From NCBI GenBank assembly GCA_025766275.1, contig JAFKAC010000031.1, positions 372,001 to 436,000 of the forward strand: a stretch of DNA of 64,000 nt, in the 5' to 3' direction. Positions 48,040-60,743 of this stretch are shown here, piece after piece (the stretch's first letter is position 1; the number at the start of each line of letters is the position of its first letter). The notes below the pieces were generated by a model. The model was not told the origin of the DNA, did no database searches, and saw only the letters and a program-made list of their open reading frames with translations. The translations under genes and the position numbers were made by a program. Origin of the DNA: Lactarius indigo. Its lineage: Eukaryota; Basidiomycota; Agaricomycetes; Russulales; Russulaceae.

Positions 48040-51000
48040 ATGGTTCAACCCCACAGCCCAACGACCAGCAATTCGTCAGCGCTATTTGGATCAGACGACA
48101 GCTCTTTCCTTGAGGCTCTGGGGGCCGCAGGTTCTTCCAGGAGATGTTCCCTATCAAGCTCAGAACGAAGATACACATCGCCTATCATCTTCTCCTTCAC
48201 CCATTCTAGAACCGAGCAGTATTGAGCCACCTCCCTGTGCTCAGCCTACAAATGCTCAGCCTGACATCAGTAGTGATGACGAACCGGAGCAGCCTACCAC
48301 GAGAACTCCAACGCACGCGGGCTTACATCCCCAGCACCCCCCTTTTGTGATCAGCGATGATGACGAACCATCTCTATTACAACCTGAGTCTCCTCCTCTC
48401 GCCCAGTCGAGATATAGGAAACGTGCTCATTCCGTATCGAGTAATGATGAACCTGCTCGTCCTCCGACCAACTCTCCCACCGGTGTTTCAAGCTCGCACC
48501 TAGATTCCGATACCTATGGAGCGTCGCGGTTCGGTGAGTTCGGCGAGTACATGCGTCGCAAGCGTGCAAAATTACAAATACAAAACGCGGAGATGGGAGG
48601 CACACCAAGAGGAGAGGCTTCGGGAAGCCAGCTTTTCAAAGATCTTTCTATCCATGTAGGCGCACTCGCCTCTGTCTTGTTGGTAGAAGCACTCAAGGAC
48701 GTCAGATCAACTGGTTGGACGGAGCCTTCTGTTCAGGAGTTGCGTAAGCTGATTGTCGAGAACGGTGGGATCTATCAGGCCTATATCGATAAAAAGACTC
48801 TCTGTGTGCGTAATGCAGCGTCAACTGTGACTTCATCGGAGTACTGACTGCGCACAGCACGCACATCATTACCTGTTCCCTCACGCCGGCCAAGGTCCGT
48901 GAGTTCAAACATATGAAAGTGGTTAAACCCGAGTGGCTCGTTCAGAGCGCCAAAGCCGGTGTCCTTCTGCCTTGGCAAGACTTCATTTTCCTCCCCGGCG
49001 GTAGGCCCGAGAGCGCGCAGGGCCGTCTTGCGCAGTCGTCCTTGACGGAATTCTCAACTAGCAAGCCACGTAATAGCACGCTAGAAGGGTGCCAGGCTCT
49101 CCGAAGAGAACCCCCTGTCGTCAGACAGGAACCCTTCTGCGCCGCTCCACCTTCTGCAGGCACCATCATTGCACCCGTCTTCGCCCACAGCTCCTGTTCC
49201 CAAGTATGCTAAACATGAGTCGAACCCTGCGGCGCAACGTGCCATGGCAGATCCCGCTTGGAGGGCAGCACATACGTCCGCAGCCCCAGGGTTCATTGCG
49301 GGATACTACGCCAACTCACGATTACACCACCTGTCCATGTGGAAAGCGGAGTTGCGCACGCTGGTTGTGGAGGCCCAGGAGCGCGCGGAAAGGGGGGATC
49401 TCCACACCGCGTCTAGAACCTCAGAAACAGGCGCGGGCGTGAGTATGCGTGGCGCGGCCCTTGTCATGAAAAACCCATTGAAAGGGAAGGAGAAAATGGG
49501 CCACAAGGCTTGAGCGGGTAATCATGCATGTGGACTTTGACGCCTTCTTCGTGAGCGCCGGTCTAGTAAGCCGTCCCCACCTGCGCGGGAAACCGGTGGT
49601 CGTGTGCCACTCGCAACACGCACAAGGTGGAGCTACAAGCACAAGTGAAATCGCGAGCGCTAGTTACGAGGCCCGAAAATTTGGGATCAAGAATGGAATG
49701 AGTCTCCAACAAGCGCGAAGGCTGTGTCCGGATTTGTGGACGATACCCTATGAGTTTGAGAGGTGCGTCCCACATGCTCCAGCGGAGGCTACTCCATTGA
49801 GGATAGTGCATCAGATACAGGCAGCTCTCGCTAGAATTTTACACCATCCTCATGTCGCACGCGGACGATTTACAGGCTGTGTCTGTCGATGAAGCGCTCA
49901 TCGACGTCACATCCACCGTGGCGCAAATGAGAGTAGTACCCACAGGGGTCAATGATGACGGCGATAATACTTCGACGGATATCGCCAAGGAACTCGCAGA
50001 GTCGGTGCGTGCACAGATCAAGGCTGCCACGGGGTGCATTGGTACGTGTTGCATCGTTTCCGATCACAGACCCTGACATCGTGTCTAGCTAGCATTGGGA
50101 TTGCGCCTAACATCATGCTTGCACGTCTCGCGACCCGGCGTGCGAAGCCAGCCGGCTCGTTCCATCTGCCTTCCGGCTGCATTTCGAGATTTACTCCCAG
50201 ATCTCGACATCCAGGATTTGCATGGATTCGGGAGGGCGGCGCGTGATAAGGCCTCTGAGAAGCTCGGGACGACCAACCTTGGTGAACTTGCAGGGCGAAG
50301 TAAAGCGGCGCTGTGCGATGCCCTGGGCAATGCGATGGGCGAAACCCTGTATAACTCCATACGTGGGATGGATGACCGCGAACTCGAAAGTGACAAACCA
50401 CGGAAGTCTGTTTCTTGCGACATTAACGTAAGTTACAGGAGTGCGCGAACTACTTTTGGTTCGATCGACAGGAGAGCTGACCTACACGCACACACGCAGT
50501 ACGGCATTCGGTTTGAGAATGATGTCCAAGTAGAGGCATTCATCCATCAGATGTCAGAAGAAGTTGCGCACCGTTTGAACGCGATCAACACGAAGGGCAG
50601 GTCTCTTACCCTCAAGATCATGAAGCGAGACCCTTCTGCACCAGTGGAACCTCCGAAGGTATGTCACTGAGCTCACCGCCTTTCGTCGACGTCATTCATG
50701 TTTGGAGTCTCCTGCATCTAGTTTATGGGACATGGGCAGTGCGTGACGTACAATAAGCAGTCTGCCCTTGCAGGCCCGGACGGACGCGCGACAAGCGACC
50801 CACGCGTGATCGGATCGCTCAGCTGGCGTTTACTGCGCACGCTGAGTATTCCCCCGCGCTGAACTGAAGGGGAATCTCGATACACATACAGAAGCTTGAT
50901 ACGCACACGGGGTCTATCCCTGCAGGTCATGCGCACCTGCCCTTCCGACAAGCACCGAATCCCACAACCGCGGGTATCATCGCCGGACCCGCACCAAAAG

Positions 51001-52087
51001 CCCGAGCGCCTTCGAGTGGACCCGTGACCGCACAGTCGGAGCCGAAAGGACCAGCGGTTGGGGCAGACTTGCCGTCATTTTCTCAACTCGACATGTCCGT
51101 TTTCGAAGCGCTGCCGGAGGATATCCGTAAGGAACTTCGAAACAGAGTACAAGCGGCGCTCCGCACCCGCCCCCAATAAGCCAGAGCCCCCAGCTGACCC
51201 CACTCCCCGCGCTAATTCCGCAGTCCCGGCCCGGGGGTGGGGAAACGATAGGCCCCGCGGCCGTGGTACGGGTGCCGTAAGCAGCAGAGGGCGCCGCGGC
51301 TCGCTCGGGCGTGACCAAGCGCGCGGAGCATCCTCGTGGGCGCTTCGGACTGCGAGGCCGCGGTCGTGGTCGCGGTGACGGACACGGCGGGCCGTCGCGC
51401 GGGGGCTTGCTGGCGTTCCCGGACCCCATTGGTACACGTCAAAGCCTGGGGAGTTAGAGGAGCTAGGAATCGACGCGGAGGTATTCTCTGCGCTTCCGGT
51501 GCGGATTCCAGCGCGAGCAGCTAGCCGCAGCGCGCGGTGCGCGGGTGCGCCCTTCACAGCAGCCAGTGCGTCCGTCGAGCCCGCTCCGGCCGCTGCAGCG
51601 GCTTGAGGGACGGTGGGCGCCGCCGCAGGGCCCTCACGAGTATATACCGCCTCCGCCGCCTCCCGCGCGCGCGTTTTGCTGAGGCGGAAGCGGCCCGTGC
51701 TGCGTCGGGGAGACGCGGATACGTCGCCTGTTGTGGACGGTGCGGAAGTACGGCGCGTCGTGCGCGCGTGGGTGGAGCAAGTTCGTCAGGCACGTACCGC
51801 ATGCGGAGGACTGTCGCGCTGGTCGGAGGATACCGTTGTACGCTGCGTCGCGACGGACGTGGGCGCGGAACGCGCGGTTGGTGTCATGCGGTGGTGGGGC
51901 GCGCTGTTGAGACGAAGGTGGGCAGGTGTGGGAGCATGCGGATGAGAGGGACGAGGAGCCCGAGCCAGGGGAGGATATTCGCGCTGAGGTGGTTGGCATG
52001 GGGTGGTGGCGGGCGTACCGTGAAGTCGGGGACAACCTGAATGCGGTCGTGCGCAAGCGGTTCGGGGGGTCGCTCAAGTTCAGATAG
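48040..52087 (+). CDS. REV1: DNA repair protein Rev1, Y-family translesion polymerase
   Basis: Deoxycytidyl transferase and scaffold for translesion synthesis. An N-terminal BRCT domain (KDVRSTGWTEPSVQELRKLI...THIITCSLTPAKVREFKHMKVVKPEWLV) is followed by YYANSRLHHLSMWK. The catalytic core has MHVDFDAFFVSAGL and AVSVDEALIDVT (metal-binding Asp, Asp/Glu), then IGIAPNIMLARLATRRAKP and the little finger (KSVSCDIN...YGIRFENDVQVEAF). Two UBM-type motifs follow (MSVFEALPEDIRKEL; AEVFSALPVRI). The C-terminal partner-binding domain contains VVRAWVEQVRQA and ATDVGAERAVGVMRWW and ends at 52085-52087. Firm introns are 49763-49820, 50042-50088, 50428-50499 and 50659-50721. Intron 1 ends at 48857 with a TACTGAC branch site, but its donor (48804-48808) does not fit in frame. 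Single-base shifts are needed at the G5 run 48120-48124, near 49100-49170, 49505-49530 and 50165-50180, and near 50855 and 50873. Confidence 0.92.
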
Positions 52088-52166
52088 CATGTATGGTTTG
52101 ATTGTGGATGAAACTCATTGTTGTTGTACATTGTATCGTCATCAAGGGATCATACATATACTTTAC

Positions 52167-53183
52167 CTACGCTACCCCTGCAGCTTCTGCCGGTTTCGTA
52201 CCTGTGCCGAGGAAGAAGTGCACATTGCGCCCCTGTCGTTTGGCCGAGGTGAACAACTCGAAGGACACGTTCTCGAGCCCGGCACCGACGAACACCCCAC
52301 GGATGTCCTCCTCGGAAAATCCGCGCGCAGTGCGCGACGATATGCTCATAGCCAGCCATGATTGGTGGTGGTGGCGGCGCGCCATCATCGCGGTCGCCCG
52401 GCAGCTCTACATGCGCGATATCGGCAACGGCGAGCGTGCCACCGGGCTTCAGGTACTTGACGAGCTCGTACGAGACGTCATCGATTGTTGCGAAATGGTG
52501 GTACGCCATCGAGCACTGTTTCTTCAGTAAAAAAAAAATGAGGGGGAAGGAGGGAGAGAAGGAAACGCACGACGACGAGGTCGAAGCGGTCCTGTACGTC
52601 GAGCTCGGCAAGCGCACCGACTGCGCGCATCTCGTGCGGCTCGAGGCCCTGCGCGTCCGCCCGCGCGTTGTACAGCTCGACCATGCGGGGGCTGATATCT
52701 ACGCCGACGAGGCGCGCGACATGCGGCGCGAGCGCACGCGAGACCTGTCCTAAAGAAGGGCAACAAACAAAAAAAAATTCGCAAGTGATATATATGAGTC
52801 ACAAGTTTTTTTTTCCCCGGGGTGTGGTAGTAGTAGTACGGCACTGGCACCGTACCTGAGCCACATGCGTAGTCCAGAACACTGGTCGTATCCTCGTCGA
52901 GCGGGAGGACGCGCCTTAACGCACGGGCGAGGCGGAGCGCGAGCTCGCGCGCGTCTGGGTGCCGCCTGTCATAATCTTCGCTGTGCGCGTCGAAGTGTGC
53001 TATGTTAGCTGCTTCGAGCTGCTGCTTGGCGTCGACGGTGGTTGCTGGTACGCCAGTGCAGTGATCATGATGGAGGTCGTGATTGTGCGTGTAGTGGGGT
53101 TGTGTAGGTGATGCCGTGATCGTGCCCGTGGAGGGGTGGAGGTGCGCTGTTGGGTGGTGGTGTGTAGTACTAGGAGACATCAT
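52167..53183 (-). CDS. SAM-dependent methyltransferase (class I)
   Basis: Exons 52856-53183, 52571-52749 and 52167-52515. The N-terminus is His/Thr-rich. The AdoMet motif I is VLDYACGSG, followed after the first intron by VSRALAPHVARLVGVDISPRMVELYN and later FDLVVCSMAYHHF and LKPGGTLAVADI. The substrate is not predictable; the layout is that of a generic class I small-molecule methyltransferase. The last exon needs one frame change near 52330-52350 to join YEHIVAHCA to GFSEEDIRGVFVGAGLENVSFELF. The second intron contains a 10-nt A/T homopolymer near its acceptor. The gene is convergent with REV1, with 79 bp between the stop codons. Confidence 0.85.
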
Positions 53184-54214
53184 GTGGTGTTGGATGAAGA
53201 ACAGGCACTAGGCGCGTAAAAGCGTGGAATGGTGTTATTAGGATTTGATAAACGGCTTCTAGACGAAGAACAGGCAGGCGTGGGTGTTTTGTTGGTATTA
53301 GGGGTCGTAAAGTGGAGCGCTATAGCTATTCTATGATGGAAGGGACTGCCCTCAGGCAATGCGGGCCCCCAGACGGGCACACCTTCACGAGCTCACGAGA
53401 GGGATCAGCCCGTTCTGCACAGAAACGATATCTGGGCAGGCGCATCTGCCTTGTGGCCTTTTTGATCGCTCGGGTTTTAAATTTCGCGCTGAGGTCGGAT
53501 CAAGAATGAGCCACGCGGCGGCGGTGAGAACGCCCCCCGTGGTCAAGATTAGGTACATGCACGCCAATGAAAGGAAACCAGGTGCCGTTTGCGGCCTTAT
53601 TTTTGATTTGTGTGGAGCCGAGGCGCAATCTCAATCTTCCCTTCCCTTTTCTTAATCCCCTTCTGGGCACTCACACGTGTGTCAATTATGTTATGTGATT
53701 GTCAGTCATGGAAACCCCGTCACGACATGTGGCAAATGTGAGAGTAATAGTCATCCGGCGCTGCCCACTCTCCATCCGATCTCCTCCCCTTTTCCCCCGC
53801 CAAGTTTTTCCTCATACAAGGCAACCAAACAAAAAATAAAAGGAGAACAATGTCAATTTGCATGATTTTCACGACATAATTCTACCAATGCTAGTTATGT
53901 ATTATCGGTACATGTGTTGACAATGCGACTAGACCCCGCTCCCCGTGAATAAACAATAGTACGCCAAGTCCCATGAGCTCACAAAAAAAAAAAGGGAAGT
54001 AAACGAGTGTGAGTGAAGTATGCAGTGAGCCCTGATGCGATGGAAGTGAGCGTCAGTAATTATTACATACATACATAAGGAGCCAGCGGGGAGGGTCGAC
54101 GGCAAGATTGTGCGTAGCAAACAAATAAAAGCAGAGAAAGATGAGAGCAATCACGAGATCCGGTAAAAGAAAAACATTGGAAAAGAAAAGAAGAGATAAT
54201 TAAAGAGTACGTGA
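53184..54214. other. Intergenic, no gene recognised
   Basis: Upstream region of the methyltransferase and downstream region of the cyclin gene. AT-rich toward 54.0 kb; no features found. Confidence 0.5.
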
Positions 54215-55304
54215 TTACCAGACAGCCCGTGTCGCGTACGCAAATTGACCATGAGCGGACTTTGGTTTTTGAGGGATGGCCGAAGAGGTAACCGCTGGGG
54301 CGACAGTCTTCGGCTTCGCAGAGGAAGATATTGAGTGACCGTGGGGAATAACTGGAGCCTCGACAGGGCTCGATTCTGCCGAAGCGACCTTGACGAGTCC
54401 TGGCCCGTGCGCATCGGAAGGCGTTTGCGGCGATACCGAAGACGCTGGTGAAGTAGAGGCCGAATGAGAGGCCTCCGGGGTATCGGGGGGCGAGGAGGGG
54501 TATGAAGCGATCGGAGGGCTGGGAATGACGGGGGCGTCCTTCGGAAGAGAGACGCGGGCCGTGAATGAAGGAATAGAGCTACTGGGGTTCGCACTGTGTG
54601 CGAACGGTGCAGGAGCCGTCTGTGGGAGAACAACGGTAGGGTATGGACCTGGGCCAGCGAAATCAGTGGCGAACGCGATTCTCAAAATCACGAAGAGTTG
54701 AGGGATCGACGTTCAGCTGCCACTCCAGGTACGAGCACATCTCGCGCTCCATCTGATTGATCTCCCTGAGGGCGAACATACCCTGACCCACGATACACCA
54801 AGACTTGTTCGAGTAAGTGTCGTCACAGATTATCTTCGAAGCGAAGCATGAAAGCAGAAATAAATAGGCGATGTCCGGATGATCCCCTTAGCGGCAGGGA
54901 AGCGAGCCTTGAGACGCTGTAGGAGGTAAAGGGCTGCAAAAGTAACCGAGGGGTGCAGCCGGGTACGGTGGAGGGCGTAGGCAATGAAATGGTCCAACCG
55001 AGGGGTCGGAGTAGTGGAAGGCGGCGCAGGGGGAGGGGGAACATCCGGGCAAGCGAATAAGTGGGAAACGAAGCGACCACACAGTTTGGCTGTGTGCTCG
55101 TGTCCATGATACGGGTCACTCCCACTGGCACCCTGGGACGCGGAGGGCGTGAGAAACTTGGTTGAAAAAAGGTTAAACTTCGGATGAATGACACACCGAG
55201 GCGGGACCGTGAGTTGTGGTGGCGGCGGAGGGCCTAGAAATTTTCTGAGCCTTCCTGAAGGGAGAGGGATGCCGGGCAGTAGAGGGTCCAGATACAGCAG
55301 CCAT
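54215..55304 (-). CDS. Cyclin-domain protein, Pho80/PCL type
   Basis: A fungal cyclin of the Pho80/PCL class, a regulatory partner of a Pho85-type kinase. The proposed start is the ATG at 55304 (MAAVSGPSTARHPSPF). A 46-nt intron at 55133-55178 joins HSSE to GASGSDPYHGHEHTAKL. The cyclin box reads FVSHLFACPDVP, LDHFIAYALHRTRLHPSVTFAALYLLQRLKARFPAA, SGHRLFISAFML, ASKIICDDTYSNKSW, GQGMFALREINQMERE and MCSYLEWQLNVDPSTLRDFE. A proline/serine-rich tail begins with FAGPGPYPTVVLPQ and ends at 54215. Frame changes are needed near 54890, 54845 and 54680, each by one base. These sit inside very conserved sequence, so an assembly origin is likely. The start choice is tentative. Confidence 0.8.
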
Positions 55305-57013
55305 TGAGTGTTGGGATGGGAGGGATCCGATATCGATGGAGGACGGAAGACGGAAAGTGGGCGGGACTATAGAAGAGGGGGCGTGAGTGGAACTGGGGTT
55401 AAGGGGGGGACACTTATATGGAGACAAGGGTAAGGTGATGGGAAGCGAACGGTATAGAAATGGAGGTGGCGAAATGGGGGTGTAAGAGGGCACGAGGCGC
55501 CGGGGGAGCTCTCACGGTGAAGTCAATTTCGTTCTGACATTGACAGGCGGCAGCCAGCCAGTCAAGCGGTTTCAATGGCCTCGTTTTATCCACGCCTCTT
55601 GTTCAGCTTTGGCCTCGAGGCCGGCTGCACTGTCACCTTCCCGCGCTCCCAGGCAAGGTGTGGTGGGCCATCCTGTCCACCATCTTCTGGTCCCCTGCTC
55701 CCGTCCCCTCAAAGGACAAAACACCCAAATCGGGCCGCCATCGCCGAGCGCTACCCGATGCCAGGTGGCTCATAACAGACATGATGGGTGAAGCGATATG
55801 CTCACCTATCGTAACGTCAACAACACCAGAGAAATGAGGTGGGATCTGTAACGCTACAACTAGCGCAAGGAAGAGGAAAAGGTGGAAAGGGAGCTGAGGA
55901 TCAGGGTCGGAGGGGAAGTGGAGACGGCACTCAGTCGAGTATATATGCGTTGCATCAGTCACCACTGAAAAATTTTCCTGTGTTGCCACTCCTGTTCAGG
56001 TCAGGCCCGGCTAGCCCGTTTCTTCGGACTCTTAGACGCCGCAGGTCTGAGATCCACTCAGATCAAAACAATCGGAGCTTGCCACTGTTCCTTTCCTCAT
56101 TTGGCTTTTTATTCCGTCTTTCCCCTTCTTTCCCATTCCGGCCCCGTATCGGCCGACTCGGGTTTGCTGTGTGGTACTGCTCTGACTTTTACCCTTGACC
56201 GGTTAACGTGTTAACCCGCACGTCTGCAATGACAGCAATTCGATTTTATTCTTATTTCAACCCCATCATTTGCAAGTCTTTTCAATGGACCGGCCAATAC
56301 GGGCAGCTTACACCCGGCGCATTTTTTTTACACAAACGCCGCGCATCCCACCCCGTACAGCTATAGTCACCCATCCGTCAGATACTGGCAATAACATAAT
56401 ACGCGTGATTTGAACGTCATCAAAAATTATCCCCTGTGTACTGGGTGCTGACCCCAACCCATTGTTGCTGTCATCCTATTCCGCGCCATGGCCGAAAATA
56501 GGAATGATCCCACTTCATGTTCCGCCACTCACGGAACTGACAGCCATATCTCACAAATCGGTCTGATACATTGTACGCCTTCCTTACACCGTCAGCCCGT
56601 ATCCTAGCGGTTGGAGCCTCGGAAGGGGGACCATTACAGCAGTAGTGTCTATGCACTTAATTGTCCGTTTCTCGGACACTGCCTCATTCTTCTTGTCACA
56701 TCAAGTATACAACCACACCGCCTATGTGATCTCACCGGCGAAAAAACCACAGATATGATCCCAATCCGTGCCATCATGATCTTCATGGTTTCATACTTTC
56801 GACGTAGTAGTCTCCAGGGACGCCCAACCGCGGTTCCTTATCAATGTTAACAACTGCCAACGAACCCAACAATGATTTTTGAGTTGGTGGTGGCAACAAG
56901 CGAGGCACATTGTAAACAAACTGGCACAAAAAAAGGCAATGCCTTTGACCGCACTCCTATCTATTCTTCTATCATCCCTGGAAGGAACACAAACGTTCCC
57001 ACCGCCTATTTTA
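55305..57013. other. Intergenic, no gene recognised
   Basis: About 1.7 kb without a recognisable gene. Several short frames cross it; none has family motifs. Confidence 0.5.
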
Positions 57014-58252
57014 TCACTGCCTTTGCCCTTTCCAACCAGGATCTTGTGAATCCACTAGGAGAAAATCGTACCACATCACAGCCAGTGGCACAGTCGCGAG
57101 GTGCCACAGCGCATGGGCATCGAGGACACGTCCCAACGGCGGAAAGTCTAATAGTTCCAGCGCGGTTGCTGCAGGTTGTCAATGCAACGGCTAGCGCTGC
57201 TGTGCTAGCGTGTGTGGGTCGGTAGTCTCGGGGCATCATCACGAATCTGGAGAACGGGGCGCTACCCGGCAACGCAAACGAGAGCCAAAGCGCATTGTGC
57301 ATGAGCCCGAGTGCGAGATTGAATATCGTATTGTATGTGTAGTTCAAAGCGCGGCGCGAGGCTGAGGTATGCAATGTGTGCAGGCGTACGTGACCACGGT
57401 CAAAGCACGCCAAGCGTGGAGGAGTGAGGCGGCGTTTAGGATTGCTTGGAAAGGCCCGTGTACCTGTGTACAGGTGGAAAATCCGGACGACGGTCATGTA
57501 AAGCGCGTATAGGATTGCAAGCGCTGCAGAAAAGTAGTCCAGTTTCTCTGTTAGTGGCGTGTCTGTGTATGCGCGAAGCGCCGGAAAAGGGCGCATCAGT
57601 CAGATAAAACTCGTCTCGCTACATCAGATGGACAGATAGGCAAAAACGAGGATATCTCATATGGGGTAGGCAGAAAGGGGGTGTGGAGATGAGGGGTATA
57701 TGCGGAAGTGGGAACCGGATAGCCGAGAAAGAGGCAAAGGAGAACACGGAACGAATAAAGATACGGAAAAAGATAACGCACCACGCGTATGGAATACAGC
57801 GGACCATATCCACGCGTTGACGCTGGCATATGCCCATGTGAGGTAGTACGGTCGCATCGGGTGTGTGGGGTGCACGCCACGGCGGAGCCAGTCCGCCCCG
57901 AGAACGTGCATGAGCAGGTTGGCGAGCGAGAACGCGACCGCGGCGGGCTCTTGCATACCCGCGTACCGCCAGAACGGCCACTTGCCGTAGTACTGCTGCG
58001 TGCGCACACCGCTCTCCGCTGCCATGTCCGTCAGGGTGTGCATGCAGAGGTACTTGCAGTCAGTCCGTGCAATGTCCAGAGCGTGAGGCGCAGCGCGAGG
58101 GACTGTGCGCGCACCGGGTATCCGTCGGTGGTACAGGATTGCCGAGTGCATTGTTCGAGACACCGTTGGAATTCGTTGGAGCGATCACCGGACGATGCGA
58201 GGGTACCGGCCGTGAGTGCGAGGAGCCATAGCGGGACAGAGTATAGGCGCAT
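57014..58252 (-). CDS. PER1: GPI-anchor lipid remodelling protein Per1 (PGAP3)
   Basis: An ER membrane phospholipase A2-like protein of the Per1/PGAP3 family that removes the sn-2 acyl chain during GPI-anchor remodelling. It starts at the ATG at 58252 with a signal peptide ([20 protein letters not shown]). The luminal Cys-rich part follows ([26 protein letters not shown]), then [62 protein letters not shown] and [19 protein letters not shown]. The C-terminal part is [21 protein letters not shown] and [17 protein letters not shown], with the stop at 57014. One intron separates SAVFHTR from DTPLTEK. Frame changes are needed near 58090, 57345 and 57170, and the intron around 57400-57470 is not resolved. 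It is divergent from the HDAC gene. Confidence 0.88.
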
Positions 58253-58837
58253 GAACGAATAACTGCCACACTAGTCGCGTCACAGTAAACCCGTGGGTTG
58301 TGGGCGTGGTGACATCAAGGGGACCTCTCACGGTCACCACGGCGTCCCAGAGCCGGCACAGCACGGCGCAGCTCCAGCACAGCAAACCGGTCTGGCCGGG
58401 TTCTAGAGTACGCTGACTAATCGAAGGTTGCTCTTAGTCAGCAACCCCGCATCCCCGCGTGTCGGCTGTCACACCTTCAATTCAATCCTGCTCATCTTTC
58501 AAACACTTTCCCGAAACCGGCCACACTCCACGGCCCAGGTGCGTCCCAGACCTTCTCGAAGATTCAAGGGCCCAGGGGTGTGACTGCTGCTATAGCTCCT
58601 CACGCGTTGTCTTCTTCTACACAGGTGTCTGGGCCAAGGCAATCTTCACATCTGTGATGGTCCGCAAATATGAAACGTACACTTTTTCTTCGGCAAAATT
58701 TTTTGCGGACAGGGGCACCGAGGGTGTCGCGCAACCCCTAACAGAACGAGTCAATGTGAGTGCCAGTGCACGCAGTGAGATGGCCAAGCCTTATTGTGAC
58801 TGCACGTGGTGGTAATAGCCCCACTCTCGTCCTATAG
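58253..58837. promoter_or_regulatory. Divergent intergenic region of PER1 and the HDAC gene
   Basis: About 590 bp between the PER1 ATG and the first certain HDAC exon. It must contain the promoters of both and the HDAC start exon, which I could not place: an ATG at 58657 followed by a gtgagt donor at 58756 gives the wrong phase. Confidence 0.4.
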
Positions 58838-60743
58838 TGTCTTATTATTTTCCAAAGGGTGTTGGGGAACACCATTATGGGGTGCGTCTATTATGACACC
58901 CAAATGAATCACTGAAACAATTATATCCACATTGACGCTCCATACTGCGCAGGAAAGACACCCAATGAAGCCCCACAGGCTCTCCCTGACCAATGCACTT
59001 GTCATGGGGTATGGCTTGGACAAGCAAATTCATCACATCCACAACCCGCGACCCGCGACACGAGAGGAGCTAGAGGTTTACCACGACCCTCAATATATTG
59101 ACTTCCTTTCTAAGCAAGTACGACGCCACGCCGGATCGGGTCTATCACTCTAACAGTATCACAGGGTGACGCCCATGAACCAGGATGAGATGAAACATCT
59201 CATCGACACGTTTAATTGCGTTGAGGATTGCCCGATATTTGCGGACATGTTTGAGTTCTGCAAGATGTATGCTGGCGCCTCTTTGGCTGGCGCACGCAAA
59301 CTATCAGCGGGAACGACAGACACCGCAATCAACTGGTCTGGTGGTCTCCATCATGCCAAGCGTGGCGAGGCGAATGGATTTTGCTACGTGAACGACGCTG
59401 TGCTAGCTATTTTAGAGATGCTCAAGTACGTGGATTGCGCAGTGGTACGCTAAACGCAGAACTGAGCAGATCCTTCAAGGTACCACCCTCGCGTGTTATA
59501 CATTGATATTGACATCCATCATGGCGACGGCGTGGAACTCGCGTTTTATCACTCAAACCGTGTCATGACTGTCTCCTTTCACAAGTACACCGGCGACTTT
59601 TTCCCGGGCACGGGTAAACTCGACGATAACGGCGCAGGTCTCGGCAAGTACTTTTGTATCAATGTGCCTCTGCAGGACGGCATCGACGACGATATGTACC
59701 TGACCGTGTTCAAAACGGTTATCGGCGACACCGTCACGCACTTCCAACCCACGAGCATTGTGCTGCAGTGCGGTGCAGACTCCCTGGGCCTCGATCGGCT
59801 CGGCGCCTTCAACTTGTCTATTGCTGCTCATGGCGAGTGCGTCAACTACGTACGCACCTTCGGCGTGCCACTACTTGTGGTCGGTGGAGGCGGATACACG
59901 GTCAAGAACGTATCGCGTTGCTGGGCATACGAGACTGCCGTGCTTGTCGGCGCCGACATCCCAGACACGCTCCCAGCAACGGTTTACGACGCGTATTTCG
60001 CCGATTCGGGCTGGAAGCTGCATCCCCCGCTCACGGGTAAGGTGGACAACCTCAATTCTCCTGCGGGTCTACAACGCATCACGATGAGCATCCGCGAGAA
60101 GCTACGCTATCTCGGTGGCGCGCCTAGCGTCGCGATGCGCGAGATCCCGCCAGGGCTCGAGGAGTGGCTCGCCGCCGAGGAGGCCGCGGCAGAAGCAGAA
60201 CAAGACGCGGAGGCCGACGCGAGCTCAAGTGCGCGTCCGTGGCGTAGGCGCACCGCGCCGAACGAGTTTTATGAAGGCGATGATGACGTAGATGGCGAGG
60301 AAGAGGTAGACGGCGGCGATGACGCGCCTGCGAGACGCGCGCCACCCGCGCGCCGCACTCGGAACCCCCGGCGGGTCGGACGGCGCTCCTCTGCGCGGAC
60401 TCGGCCCGCGGCAGGTGCGACGAAGGAGGACGAGGGAGAGCTACAACCAGAGGCCGGCGATGTGGGTATGGGCGCGCCTATTGCGCCGGCGCCGGCGCCG
60501 CCACCAGTACCAGCGTCTGTGGCGGCGTCTGCATTGTCTGAGTCGGTGGCCGCCAGCGGTTCGGCGCCTGTTTCGGCGTCGGCCCCAACATCACGCGCGA
60601 GCCGCTCGAGGCGCGGAAACACTCGCACGCGGCGACCACGTGTCAAAGAAAAGGAGCAAGAGGGGCTAGAGGGTTCCCCCCCGACAGGTGCCGAAGAAGA
60701 ACAGGCCGAGTCTGTTCCGATGGAACTCGATGTCGAAGCGTAA
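58838..60743 (+). CDS. HOS2: Class I histone deacetylase, Hos2/HDAC3-like
   Basis: A zinc-dependent histone deacetylase, probably the catalytic subunit of a Set3-type complex. Exons: 58838-58881, 58953-59113, 59165-59425 and 59480-60743. The start exon upstream is unresolved. Blocks are [36 protein letters not shown] and [20 protein letters not shown] (charge-relay His-His). [17 protein letters not shown] supplies the zinc Asp and His; [13 protein letters not shown] supplies the second zinc Asp. [16 protein letters not shown] has the GGGGY loop and [15 protein letters not shown] follows. CGADSLG...DRLG favours Hos2/HDAC3 over Rpd3. The 59114-59164 intron starts with GC (aa|gcaagt) and is needed to join FLSK to VTPMNQ. 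Beyond the catalytic domain is a ~200-residue acidic, then Arg/Ala/Pro-rich tail. No frameshift was seen. Confidence 0.93.

Noticed and set aside
48804..48857. A fourth GC-AG intron in REV1 (donor gcgtaa at 48808)
   Set aside because: It would restore the frame to VTHIITC, but gcgtaa is a poor GC donor, and the normal gtgcgt donor lies two bases away. With several other one-base errors in this gene, an indel is as likely.
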